A DNA stretch of 64,000 nucleotides from Crossaster papposus (Eukaryota > Echinodermata > Asteroidea > Velatida > Solasteridae): NCBI GenBank assembly GCA_037893245.1, contig JBAIAA010000865.1, positions 1,240,001 to 1,304,000 on the forward strand, written 5' to 3'. A program made the translations under genes and the position numbers. Positions 48,207 through 61,222 of this stretch are shown here, one piece after another. Position 1 is the stretch's first letter; each line of letters opens with the position of its first letter. Under the pieces are notes generated by a model. It searched no databases, was not told the origin of the DNA, and saw only the letters and a program-made list of their open reading frames with translations.

Positions 48207-50547
48207 TCCACGTGTCTCACTCAGCCTGCTCAGAAGGAACAGCAGAGGTAGAAGACAGAGATATAGTATATCCACGTGTCTGATCTACACCGCACTCAGC
48301 CTGCTCAGAAGAAACAGCAGAGGTAGAAGACAGAAATAGAGTATAGCCACGTGTCTCTCTCAGCCTGCTCAGAAGGAACAGCAGAGCTAGAAGACAGAGA
48401 TATAGTATATCCACGTGTCTGATCTACACCTCACTCAGCCTGCTCAGAAGGAACAGCAGAGGTAGAAGACAGAGATAGAGTATATCCACGTGTCTCACTC
48501 AACCTGCTCAGAAGGAACAACAGAGGTAGAAGACAGAGATAGAGTATATCCACGTGTCTGATCTACACCTCACTCAGCCTACTCAGAAGGAACATCAGAG
48601 GTAGAAGACAGAGATAGAGTTTATCCACGTGTCTCACTCAGCCTACTCAGAAGGACCAGCAGAGGTTGAAGACAGAGATAGATTATATCCACGTGTCGGA
48701 TCTACACCTCACTTAGCCTGCTCATAATGAACAGCAGGGGTAGAAGACAGAGATATAGTATATCCACGTGTCTCACTCAGCCTGCACATAATGAACAGCA
48801 GAGGTAGAAGGCAGAGATAGAATATATCCACGTGTCTCACTCAGCCTGCTCAGAAGGAACAGCAGAGGTAGAAGACAGAGATATAGTATATCCACGTGTC
48901 TGATCTACACCGCACTCAGCCTGCTCAGAAGAAACAGCAGAGGTAGAAGACAGAAATAGAGTATAGCCACGTGTCTCTCTCAGCCTGCTCAGAAGGAACA
49001 GCAGAGCTAGAAGACAGAGATATAGTATATCCACGTGTCTGATCTACACCTCACTCAGCCTGCTCAGAAGGAACAGCAGAGGTAGAAGACAGAGATAGAG
49101 TATATCCACGTGTCTCACTCAACCTGCTCAGAAGGAACAGCAGAGGTAGAAGACAGAGATAGAGTATATCCACGTGTCTAATCTACACCTCACTCAGCCT
49201 ACTCAGAAGGAACATCAGATGTAGAAGACAGAGATAGAGTTTATCCACGTGTCTCACTCAGCCTACTCAGAAGGACCAGCAGAGGTTGAAGACAGAGATA
49301 GATTATATCCACGTGTCGGATCTACACCTCACTTAGCCTGCTCATAATGAACAGCAGGGGTAGAAGACAGAGATATAGTATATCCACGTGTCTCACTCAA
49401 CCTGCACATAATGAACAGCAGAGGTAGAAGACAGAGATAGAGTATATCCACGTGTCTCACTCAGCCTGCTCAGAAGAAACAGCAGAGGTAGAAGACAGAG
49501 ATAGAGTATATCCACGTGTCTGATCTACACCGCACTCAGCCTGCTCAGAAGAAACAGCAGAGGTAGAAGACAGAAATAGAGTATAGCCACGTGTCTTTCT
49601 CAGCCTGCTCAGAAGGAACAGCAGAGCTAGAAGACAGAGATATAGTATATCCACGTGTCTGATCTACACCTCACTCAGCCTGCTCAGATGGAACAGCAGA
49701 GGTAGAAGACAGAGATAGAGTATATCCACGTGTCTCACTCAGCCTGCTCAGAAGGAACAGCAGAGGTACAAAACAGAGATAGAGTATATCCACGTGTCTG
49801 ATCTACACGTCACTCAGCCTGCTCAGAAGGAACATCAGATGTAGAAGACAGAGATAGAGTTTATCCACGTGTCTCACTCAGCCTACTCAGAAGGACCAGC
49901 AGAGGTTGAAGACAGAGATAGATTATATCCACGTGTCGGATCTACACCTCACTTAGCCTGCTCATAATGAACAGCAGGGGTAGAAGACAGAGATATAGTA
50001 TATCCACGTGTCTCACTCAACCTGCACATAATGAACAGCAGAGGTAGAAGACAGAGATAGAGTATATCCACGTGTCTCACTCAGCCTGCTCAGAAGAAAC
50101 AGCAGAGGTAGAAGACAGAGATAGAGTATATCCACGTGTCTGATCTACACCGCACTCAGCCTGCTCAGAAGAAACAGCAGAGGTAGAAGACAGAAATAGA
50201 GTATAGCCACGTGTCTCTCTCAGCCTGCTCAGAAGGAACAGCAGAGCTAGAAGACAGAGATATAGTATATCCACGTGTCTGATCTACACCTCACTCAGCC
50301 TGCTCAGATGGAACAGCAGAGGTAGAAGACAGAGATAGAGTATATCCACGTGTCTCACTCAGCCTGCTCAGAAGGAACAGCAGAGGTACAAAACAGAGAT
50401 AGAGTATATCCACGTGTCTGATCTACACGTCACTCAGCCTGCTCAGAAGGAACAGCAGAGGTAGAAGACAGAGATAGAGTATATCCACGTGTCTCACTCA
50501 TCCTGCTCAGAAGGAACAGCAGAGGTAGAAGACAGAGATAGAGTATA
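48207..50547 (+). repeat. 620-bp, 9-monomer units in tandem
   Basis: S monomers start at 48207, 48827, 49447 and 50067, exactly 620 bp apart. The first two units are S, Lp, Su, L, Sa, Lt, St, Lg, Sn. The third keeps the length but has Sk in place of Sa and the hybrid L/Lt at 49789. The fourth start continues S, Lp, Su, L, Sk, L, S into the Li at 50548. Four long and five short monomers make 620 bp. Confidence 0.9.
49789..49863 (+). repeat. Hybrid L/Lt monomer
   Basis: The left part matches the acacgtcactcagcctgctc L form that follows Sk. The right part matches the aacatcagatgtag Lt form with gagtttatcc. The switch lies in the shared cagaagg stretch. It shows the exchange that produced the third 620-bp unit. 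Confidence 0.85.
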
Positions 50548-51724
50548 TCCACGTGTCTGATCTACACCTCACTCAGCCTGCTCAGAAATAACAGCAGAGG
50601 TAGAAGACAGAGATATAGTATATCCACGTGTCTGATCTACACCTCTCTCAGCCTGCTCATAAGGAACAGCAGGGGTAGAAGACAGAGATATAGTATATCC
50701 ACGTGTCTCACTCAGCCTGCACATAATGAACAGCAGAGGTAGAAGACAGATATAGAGTATATCCACGTGTCTCACTCAGCCTGCTCAGAAGGAACAGCAG
50801 AGGTAGAAGACAGAGATAGAGTATATCCACGTGTCTGATCTACACCGCACTCAGCCTGCTCAGAAGAAACAGCAGAGTTAGAAGACAGAAATAGAGTATA
50901 TCCATGTGTCTCTCTCAGCCTGCTCAGAAGGAACAGCAGAGCTGGAAGACAGAGATAGAGTATATCCACGTGTCTAATCTACACCCCACTCAGCCTGCTC
51001 AGAAGAAACAGCAGAGGTAAAAGACAGAGATAGAGTATATCCACGTGTCTCACTCAGCCTGCTCAGAAGGAACAACAGAGGTAGAATACAAAGATAGAGT
51101 ATATACACGTGTCTGATCTACACCTCACTCAGCCTGCTCAGAAGGAACAACAGAGGTTGAAGACAGAGATAGAGTATATCCACGTGTCTCACTCAGCCTG
51201 CTCAGAAGGAACAGCATAGATGGAAGACAGATAATAGAGTATATCCACGTGTCTCACTCAGCCTGCTCAAATGGAACAGCAGAGGTAGAAGACAGAGATA
51301 GGGTATATCCACGTGTCTCACTCAGCCTGCTCAGAAGGAACAGCAGAGGTACAAAACAGAGATAGAGTATATCCACGTGTCTGATCTACACCTCACTCAG
51401 CCTGCTCAGAAGGAACAACAGAGGTAGAAGACAGGGATAGAGTATATCCACGTGTCTGATCTACACCTCACTCAGCCTACTCAGAAGGAACATCAGAGGT
51501 AGAAGACAGAGATAGAGTTTATCCACGTGTCTCACTCAGCCTAGTCAGAAGGACCAGCAGAGGTTGAAGACAGAGATAGATTATATCCACGTGTCGGATC
51601 TACACCTCACTTAGCCTGCTCATAATGAACAGCAGGGGTAGAAGACAGAGATATAGTATATCCACGTGTCTCACTCAGCCTGCACATAATGAACAGCAGA
51701 GGTAGAAGGCAGAGATAGAATATA
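50548..51724 (+). repeat. Li unit with La-Sd-Lt-Lg series
   Basis: The order is Li, L, Sn, S, Lp (gagttag), Su (tccatgtg, gctggaag), La, S, L, Sd, S (caaatgg), Sk, L, Lt, St, Lg, Sn. It resembles 47.1-48.2 kb but keeps the S between Sn and Lp. The St reads cctagtc near 51541, a single private change. Confidence 0.82.
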
Positions 51725-54700
51725 TCCACGTGTCTCACTCAGCCTGCTCAGAAGGAACAGCAGAGGTAGAAGACAGAGATATAGTATATCCACGTGTCTG
51801 ATCTACACCGCACTCAGCCTGCTCAGAAGAAACAGCAGAGGTAGAAGACAGAAATAGAGTATAGCCACGTGTCTCTCTCAGCCTGCTCAGAAGGAACAGC
51901 AGAGCTAGAAGACAGAGATATAGTATATCCATGTGTCTGATCTACACCTCACTCAGCCTGCTCAGAAGGAACAGCAGAGGTAGAAGACAGAGATAGAGTA
52001 TATCCACGTGTCTCACTCAACCTGCTCAGAAGGAACAGCAGAGGTAGAAGACAGAGATAGAGTATATCCACGTGTCTGATTTACACCTCTCTCAGCCTGC
52101 TCATAAGGAACAGCAGGGGTAAAAGACAGAGATAGAGTATATCCACGTGTCTCACTCAGCCTGCACATAATGAACAGCAGAGGTAGAATACAGAGATAGA
52201 GTATATACACGTGTCTGATCTACACCTCACTCAGCCTGCTCAGAAGGAACTGCAGAGGTTGAAGACAGAGATAGAGTATATCCACGTGTCTCACTCAGCC
52301 TGCTCAGAAGGAACAGCAGAGGTTGAAGACAGAGATAGATTATATCCACGTGTCGGATATACACCTCACTTAGCCTGCTCATAATGAACAGCAGGGGTAG
52401 AAGACAGAGATATAGTATATCCACGTGTCTCACTCAGCCTGCACATAATGAACAGCAGAGGTAGAAGACAGAGATAGAGTATATCCACGTGTCTGATTTA
52501 CACCTCTCTCAGCCTGCTCATAAGGAACAGCAGGGGTAAAAGACAGAGATAGAGTATATCCACGTGTCTCACTCAGCCTGCACATAATGAACAGCAGAGG
52601 TAGAATACAGAGATAGAGTATATACACGTGTCTGATCTACACCTCACTCAGCCTGCTCAGAAGGAACAGCAGAGGTTGAAGACAGAGATAGAGTATATCC
52701 ACGTGTCTCACTCAGCCTGCTCAGAAGGAACAGCATAGAGGGAAGACAGATACTAGAGTATATCCACGTGTCTCACTCAGCCTGCTCAGATGGAACAGCA
52801 TAGGTAGAAGACAGAGATAGAGTATATCCACGTGTCTCACTCAGCCTGCTGAGAAGGAACAGCAGAGGTACAAAACAGAGATAGAGTATATCCACGTGTC
52901 TGATCTACACCTCACTCAGCCTGCTCAGAAGGAACAGCAGAGGTAGAAGACAGAGATAGAGTATATCCACGTGTCTCACTCAGCCTGCTCAGAAGGAACA
53001 GCAGAGGTAGAAGACAGAGATAGAGTATATCCACATGTCTAACTCATCCTGCTCAGAAGGAACAGCAGGGGTAGAAGACAGAGATATAGTATATCCACGT
53101 GTCTCACTCAGCCTGCACATAATGAACAGCAGAGGTAGAAGGCAGAGATAGAATATATCCACGTGTCTCACTCAGCCTGCTCAGAAGGAACAGCAGAGGT
53201 AGAAGACAGAGATATAGTATATCCACGTGTCTAATCTACACCGCACTCAGCCTGCTCAGAAGAAACAGCAGAGGTAGAAGACAGAAATAGAGTATAGCCA
53301 CGTGTCTCTCTCAGCCTGCTCAGAAGGAACAGCAGAGCTAGAAGACAGAGATATAGTATATCCACGTGTCTGATCTACACCTCACTCAGCCTGCTCAGAA
53401 GGAACAGCAGAGGTAGAAGACAGAGATAGAGTATATCCACGTGTCTCACTCAACCTGCTCAGAAGGAACAGCAGAGGTAGAAGACAGAGATAGAGTATAT
53501 CCACGTGTCTGATTTACACCTCTCTCAGCCTGCTCATAAGGAACAGCAGGGGTAAAAGACAGAGATAGAGTATATCCACGTGTCTCACTCAGCCTGCACA
53601 TAATGAACAGCAGAGGTAGAATACAGAGATAGAGTATATACACGTGTCTGATCTACACCTCACTCAGCCTGCTCAGAAGGAACTGCAGAGGTTGAAGACA
53701 GAGATAGAGTATATCCACGTGTCTCACTCAGCCTGCTCAGAAGGAACAGCAGAGGTTGAAGACAGAGATAGATTATATCCACGTGTCGGATCTACACCTC
53801 ACTTAGCCTGCTCATAATGAACAGCAGGGGTAGAAGACAGAGATATAGTATATCCACGTGTCTCACTCAGCCTGCACATAATGAACAGCAGAGGTAGAAG
53901 ACAGAGATAGAGTATATCCATGTGTCTCACTCAGCCTGCTCAGAAGGAACAGCAGAGGTAGAAGACAGAGATAGAGTATATCCACGTGTCTGATCTACAC
54001 CGCACTCAGCCTGCTCAGAAGAAACAGCAGAGGTAGAAGACAGAAATAGAGTATAGCCACGTGTCTCTCTCAGCCTGCTCAGAAGGAACAGCAGAGCTAG
54101 AAGACAGAGATATAGTATATCCATGTGTCTGATCTACACCTCACTCAGCCTGCTCAGAAGGAACAGCAGAGGTAGAAGACAGAGATAGAGTATATCCACG
54201 TGTCTCACTCAACCTGCTCAGAAGGAACAGCAGAGGTAGAAGACAGAGATAGAGTATATCCACGTGTCTGATTTACACCTCTCTCAGCCTGCTCATAAGG
54301 AACAGCAGGGGTAAAAGACAGAGATAGAGAATATCCACGTGTCTCACTCAGCCTGCACATAATGAACAGCAGAGGTAGAATACAGAGATAGAGTATATAC
54401 ACGTGTCTGATCTACACCTCACTCAGCCTGCTCAGAAGGAACAGCAGAGGTTGAAGACAGAGATAGAGTATATCCACGTGTCTCACTCAGCCTGCTCAGA
54501 AGGAACAGCATAGAGGGAAGACAGATACTAGAGTATATCCACTTGTCTCACTCAGCCTGCTCAGATGGAACAGCATAGGTAGAAGACAGAGATAGAGTAT
54601 ATCCACGTGTCTTACTCAGCCTGCTGAGAAGGAACAGCAGAGGTACAAAACAGAGATAGAGTATATCCACGTGTCTGATCTACACCTCACTCAGCCTGCT

Positions 54701-54932
54701 CAGAAGGAACAGCAGAGGTAGAAGACAGAGATAGAGTATATCCACGTGTCTCACTCAGCCTGCTCAGAAGGAACAGCAGAGGTAGAAGACAGAGATAGAG
54801 TATATCCACATGTCTAACTCATCCTGCTCAGAAGGAACAGCAGGGGTAGAAGACAGAGATATAGTATATCCACGTGTCTCACTCAGCCTGCACATAATGA
54901 ACAGCAGAGGTAGAAGGCAGAGATAGAATATA
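51725..54932 (+). repeat. 1433-bp and 1775-bp tandem units
   Basis: Units run 51725-53157 and 53158-54932, both ending with a gaaggcag/gaatata monomer. They share tagagggaag in Sd (offset 1775), cctgctgagaagg in Sk, CACATG followed by taactcatcc, and gaactgcag. The first is 342 bp shorter because Sn passes directly to Lf near 52484. The five monomers S, Lp, Su, L, Sa present in the second are absent. Confidence 0.87.
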
Positions 54933-55766
54933 TCCACGTGTCTCACTCAGCCTGCTCAGAAGGAACAGCAGAGGTAGAAGACAGAGATATAGTATATCCA
55001 CGTGTCTGATCTACACCGCACTCAGCCTGCTCAGAAGAAACAGCAGAGGTAGAAGACAGAAATAGAGTATAGCCACGTGTCTCTCTCAGCCTGCTCAGAA
55101 GGAACAGCAGAGCTAGAAGACAGAGATATAGTATATCCACGTGTCTGATCTACACCTCACTCAGCCTGCTCAGACGGAACAGCAGAGGTAGAAGACAGAG
55201 ATAGAGTATATCCACATGTCTCACTCATCCTGCTCAGAAGGAACAGCAGAGGTAGAAGACAGAGATAGAGTATATCCACGTGTCTGATCTACACCTCACT
55301 CAGCCTACTCAGAAGGAACATCAGAGGTGGAAGACAGAGATAGAGTATATCCACGTGTCTCACTCAGCCTACTCAGAAGGACCAGCAGAGGTTGAAGACA
55401 GAGATAGATTATATCCACGTGTCTGATCTACACCTCCCTTAGCATGCTCATAAGGAACAGCACGGGTAGAAGACAGAGATATAGTATATCCACGTGTCTG
55501 ATCTACACCTCACTCAGCCTGCTCAGATGGAACAGCAGAGGTAGAAGACAGAGATAGAGTATATCCACGTGTCTCACTCAGCCTGCTCAGAAGGAACAGC
55601 AGAGGTACAAAACAGAGATAGAGTATATCCACGTGTCTGATCTACACCTCACTCAGCCTGCTCAGAAGGAACAGCAGAGGTAGAAGACAGAGATAGAGTA
55701 TATCCACGTGTCTCACTCATCCTGCTCAGAAGGAACAGCAGAGGTAGAAGACAGAGATAGAGTATA
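54933..55766 (+). repeat. Linking segment before the 2557-bp units
   Basis: S, Lp, Su and L are followed by Sc, Lt, St and an L with cccttag and cacgggtag, then L (agatggaac), Sk, L and S. The cccttag/cacggg pair is a private mark that recurs near 57991 and 60891. Confidence 0.8.
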
Positions 55767-58323
55767 TCCACGTGTCTGATCTACACCTCACTCAGCCTGC
55801 TCAGAAATAACAGCAGAGGTAGAAGACAGAGATATAGTATATCCACGTGTCTGATCTACACCTCTCTCAGCCTGCTCATAAGGAACAGCAGGGGTAGAAG
55901 ACAGAGATATAGTATATCCACGTGTCTCACTCAGCCTGCACATAATGAACAGCAGAGGTAGAAGACAGAGATAGAGTATATCCACGTGTCTCACTCAGCC
56001 TGCTCAGAAGGAACAGCAGAGGTAGAAGACAGAGATAGAGTATATCCACGTGTCTGATCTACACCGCACTCAGCCTGCTCAGAAGAAACAGCAGAGGTAG
56101 AAGACAGAAATAGAGTATATCCATGTGTCTCTCTCAGCCTGCTCAGAAGGAACAGCAGAGCTAGAAGACAGAGATAGAGTATATCCACGTGTCTAATCTA
56201 CACCCCACTCAGCCTGCTCAGAAGAAACAGCAGAGGTAAAAGACAGAGATAGAGTATATCCACGTGTCTCACTCAGCCTGCTCAGAAGGAACAACATAGG
56301 TAGAATACAGAGATAGTGTATATACACGTGTCTGATCTACACCTCACTCAGCCTGCTCAGAAGGAACAACAGAGGTTGAAGACAGAGATAGAGTATATCC
56401 ACGTGTCTCACTCAGCCTGCTCAGAAGGAACAGCATAGATGGAAGACAGATAATAGAGTATATCCACGTGTCTCACTCAGCCTGCTCAAATGGAACAGCA
56501 GAGGTAGAAGACAGAGATAGGGTATATCCACGTGTCTCACTCAGCCTGCTCAGAAGGAACAGCAGAGGTACAAAACAGAGATAGAGTATATCCACGTGTC
56601 TGATCTACACCTCACTCAGCCTGCTCAGAAGGAACAGCAGAGGTAGAAGACAGAGATAGAGTATATCCACGTGTCTGATCTACACCTCACTCAGCCTACT
56701 CAGAAGGAACATCAGAGGTAGAAGACAGAGATAGAGTTTATCCACGTGTCTCACTCAGCCTACTCAGAAGGACCAGCAGAGGTTGAAGACAGAGATAGAT
56801 TATATCCACGTGTCGGATCTACACCTCACTTAGCCTGCTCATAATGAACAGCAGGGGTAGAAGACAGAGATATAGTATATCCACGTGTCTCACTCAGCCT
56901 GCTCAGAAGGAACAGCAGAGCTAGAAGACAGAGATATAGTATATCCACGTGTCTGATCTACACCTCACTCAGCCTGCTCAGAAGGAACAGCAGAGGTAGA
57001 AGACAGAGATAGAGTATATCCACGTGTCTCACTCAACCTGCTCAGAAGGAACAGCAGAGGTAGAAGACAGAGATAGAGTATATCCACGTGTCTGATTTAC
57101 ACCTCTCTCAGCCTGCTCATAAGGAACAGCAGGGGTAAAAGACAGAGATAGAGTATATCCACGTGTCTCACTCAGCCTGCACATAATGAACAGCAGAGGT
57201 AGAATACAGAGATAGAGTATATACACGTGTCTGATCTACACCTCACTCAGCCTGCTCAGAAGGAACAGCAGAGGTTGAAGACAGAGATAGAGTATATCCA
57301 CGTGTCTCACTCAGCCTGCTCAGAAGGAACAGCATAGAGGGAAGACAGATACTAGAGTATATCCACGTGTCTCACTCAGCCTGCTCAGATGGAACAGCAT
57401 AGGTAGAAGACAGAGATAGAGTATATCCACGTGTCTCACTCAGCCTGCTGAGAAGGAACAGCAGAGGTACAAAACAGAGATAGAGTATATCCACGTGTCT
57501 GATCTACACATCACTCAGCCTACTCAGAAGGAACATCAGAGGTGGAAGACAGAGATAGAGTATATCCACGTGTCTCACTCAGCCTACTCAGAAGGACCAG
57601 CAGAGGTTGAAGACAGAGATAGATTATATCCACGTGTCTGATCTACACCTCACTCAGCCTGCTCAGAAGGAACAGCAGAGGTAGAAGACAGAGATAGAGT
57701 ATATCCACGTGTCTCACTCAGCCTGCTCAGAAGGAACAGCAGAGGTAGAAGACAGAGATAGAGTATATCCACATGTCTCACTCATCCTGCTCAGAAGGAA
57801 CAGCAGAGGTAGAAGACAGAGATAGAGTATATCCACGTGTCTGATCTACACATCACTCAGCCTACTCAGAAGGAACATCAGAGGTGGAAGACAGAGATAG
57901 AGTATATCCACGTGTCTCACTCAGCCTACTCAGAAGGACCAGCAGAGGTTGAAGACAGAGATAGATTATATCCACGTGTCTGATCTACACCTCCCTTAGC
58001 CTGCTCATAAGGAACAGCACGGGTAGAAGACAGAGATATAGTATATCCACGTGTCTGATCTACACCTCACTCAGCCTGCTCAGATGGAACAGCAGAGGTA
58101 GAAGACAGAGATAGAGTATATCCACGTGTCTCACTCAGCCTGCTCAGAAGGAACAGCAGAGGTACAAAACAGAGATAGAGTATATCCACGTGTCTGATCT
58201 ACACCTCACTCAGCCTGCTCAGAAGGAACAGCAGAGGTAGAAGACAGAGATAGAGTATATCCACGTGTCTCACTCATCCTGCTCAGAAGGAACAGCAGAG
58301 GTAGAAGACAGAGATAGAGTATA
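55767..58323 (+). repeat. 2557-bp compound unit, first copy
   Basis: The unit starts at Li (55767) and repeats 2557 bp later. It contains Lp, Su (tccatgtg), La, Sd, Sk, Lt, St, Lg, a shortened step to Su, then Sa, Lf, Sn, L, Sd (tagaggg), Sb and Sk. Near its end an Lt with acacatcac occurs twice, at 57490 and 57832. The 342 bp between them equals Lt, St, L, S, Sc. Confidence 0.85.
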
Positions 58324-61222
58324 TCCACGTGTCTGATCTACACCTCACTCAGCCTGCTCAGAAATAACAGCAGAGGTAGAAGACAGAGATATAGTATATC
58401 CACGTGTCTGATCTACACCTCTCTCAGCCTGCTCATAAGGAACAGCAGGGGTAGAAGACAGAGATATAGTATATCCACGTGTCTCACTCAGCCTGCACAT
58501 AATGAACAGCAGAGGTAGAAGACAGAGATAGAGTATATCCACGTGTCTCACTCAGCCTGCTCAGAAGGAACAGCAGAGGTAGAAGACAGAGATAGAGTAT
58601 ATCCACGTGTCTGATCTACACCGCACTCAGCCTGCTCAGAAGAAACAGCAGAGGTAGAAGACAGAAATAGAGTATATCCATGTGTCTCTCTCAGCCTGCT
58701 CAGAAGGAACAGCAGAGCTAGAAGACAGAGATAGAGTATATCCACGTGTCTAATCTACACCCCACTCAGCCTGCTCAGAAGAAACAGCAGAGGTAAAAGA
58801 CAGAGATAGAGTATATCCACGTGTCTCACTCAGCCTGCTCAGAAGGAACAACAGAGGTAGAATACAGAGATAGTGTATATACACGTGTCTGATCTACACC
58901 TCACTCAGCCTGCTCAGAAGGAACAACAGAGGTTGAAGACAGAGATAGAGTATATCCACGTGTCTCACTCAGCCTGCTCAGAAGGAACAGCATAGATGGA
59001 AGACAGATAATAGAGTATATCCACGTGTCTCACTCAGCCTGCTCAAATGGAACAGCAGAGGTAGAAGACAGAGATAGGGTATATCCACGTGTCTCACTCA
59101 GCCTGCTCAGAAGGAACAGCAGAGGTACAAAACAGAGATAGAGTATATCCACGTGTCTGATCTACACCTCACTCAGCCTGCTCAGAAGGAACAGCAGAGG
59201 TAGAAGACAGAGATAGAGTATATCCACGTGTCTGATCTACACCTCACTCAGCCTACTCAGAAGGAACATCAGAGGTAGAAGACAGAGATAGAGTTTATCC
59301 ACGTGTCTCACTCAGCCTACTCAGAAGGACCAGCAGAGGTTGAAGACAGAGATAGATTATATCCACGTGTCGGATCTACACCTCACTTAGCCTGCTCATA
59401 ATGAACAGCAGGGGTAGAAGACAGAGATATAGTATATCCACGTGTCTCACTCAGCCTGCTCAGAAGGAACAGCAGAGCTAGAAGACAGAGATATAGTATA
59501 TCCACGTGTCTGATCTACACCTCACTCAGCCTGCTCAGAAGGAACAGCAGAGGTAGAAGACAGAGATAGAGTATATCCACGTGTCTCACTCAACCTGCTC
59601 AGAAGGAACAGCAGAGGTAGAAGACAGAGATAGAGTATATCCACGTGTCTGATTTACACCTCTCTCAGCCTGCTCATAAGGAACAGCAGGGGTAAAAGAC
59701 AGAGATAGAGTATATCCACGTGTCTCACTCAGCCTGCACATAATGAACAGCAGAGGTAGAATACAGAGATAGAGTATATACACGTGTCTGATCTACACCT
59801 CACTCAGCCTGCTCAGAAGGAACAGCAGAGGTTGAAGACAGAGATAGAGTATATCCACGTGTCTCACTCAGCCTGCTCAGAAGGAACAGCATAGAGGGAA
59901 GACAGAGATAGAGTATATCCACGTGTCTCACTCAGCCTGCACATAATGAACAGCAGAGGTAGAATACAGAGATAGAGTATATACACGTGTCTGATCTACA
60001 CCTCACTCAGCCTGCTCAGAAGGAACAGCAGAGGTAGAAGACAGAGATAGAGTATATCCACGTGTCTCACTCAACCTGCTCAGAAGGAACAGCAGAGGTA
60101 GAAGACAGAGATAGAGTATATCCACGTGTCTGATTTACACCTCTCTCAGCCTGCTCATAAGGAACAGCAGGGGTAAAAGACAGAGATAGAGTATATCCAC
60201 GTGTCTCACTCAGCCTGCACATAATGAACAGCAGAGGTAGAATACAGAGATAGAGTATATACACGTGTCTGATCTACACCTCACTCAGCCTGCTCAGAAG
60301 GAACAGCAGAGGTTGAAGACAGAGATAGAGTATATCCACGTGTCTCACTCAGCCTGCTCAGAAGGAACAGCATAGAGGGAAGACAGATACTAGAGTATAT
60401 CCACGTGTCTCACTCAGCCTGCTCAGATGGAACAGCATAGGTAGAAGACAGAGATAGAGTATATCCACGTGTCTCACTCAGCCTGCTGAGAAGGAACAGC
60501 AGAGGTACAAAACAGAGATAGAGTATATCCACGTGTCTGATCTACACCTCACTCAGCCTGCTCAGAAGGAACAGCAGAGGTAGAAGACAGAGATAGAGTA
60601 TATCCACGTGTCTCACTCAGCCTGCTCAGAAGGAACAGCAGAGGTAGAAGACAGAGATAGAGTATATCCACATGTCTCACTCATCCTGCTCAGAAGGAAC
60701 AGCAGAGGTAGAAGACAGAGATAGAGTATATCCACGTGTCTGATCTACACCTCACTCAGCCTACTCAGAAGGAACATCAGAGGTGGAAGACAGAGATAGA
60801 GTATATCCACGTGTCTCACTCAGCCTACTCAGAAGGACCAGCAGAGGTTGAAGACAGAGATAGATTATATCCACGTGTCTGATCTACACCTCCCTTAGCC
60901 TGCTCATAAGGAACAGCACGGGTAGAAGACAGAGATATAGTATATCCACGTGTCTGATCTACACCTCACTCAGCCTGCTCAGATGGAACAGCAGAGGTAG
61001 AAGACAGAGATAGAGTATATCCACGTGTCTCACTCAGCCTGCTCAGAAGGAACAGCAGAGGTACAAAACAGAGATAGAGTATATCCACGTGTCTGATCTA
61101 CACCTCACTCAGCCTGCTCAGAAGGAACAGCAGAGGTAGAAGACAGAGATAGAGTATATCCACGTGTCTCACTCATCCTGCTCAGAAGGAACAGCAGAGG
61201 TAGAAGACAGAGATAGAGTATA
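58324..61222 (+). repeat. 2899-bp compound unit, second copy
   Basis: Monomers follow the first copy at offset 2557 up to about 59.9 kb. A 481-bp duplication then inserts a second Sa-Lf-Sn set (Sa at 59576 and 60057). The Sd before it lacks its extra base. The tail returns to the cccttag/cacggg L near 60891 and reaches the next Li at 61223. Confidence 0.85.
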
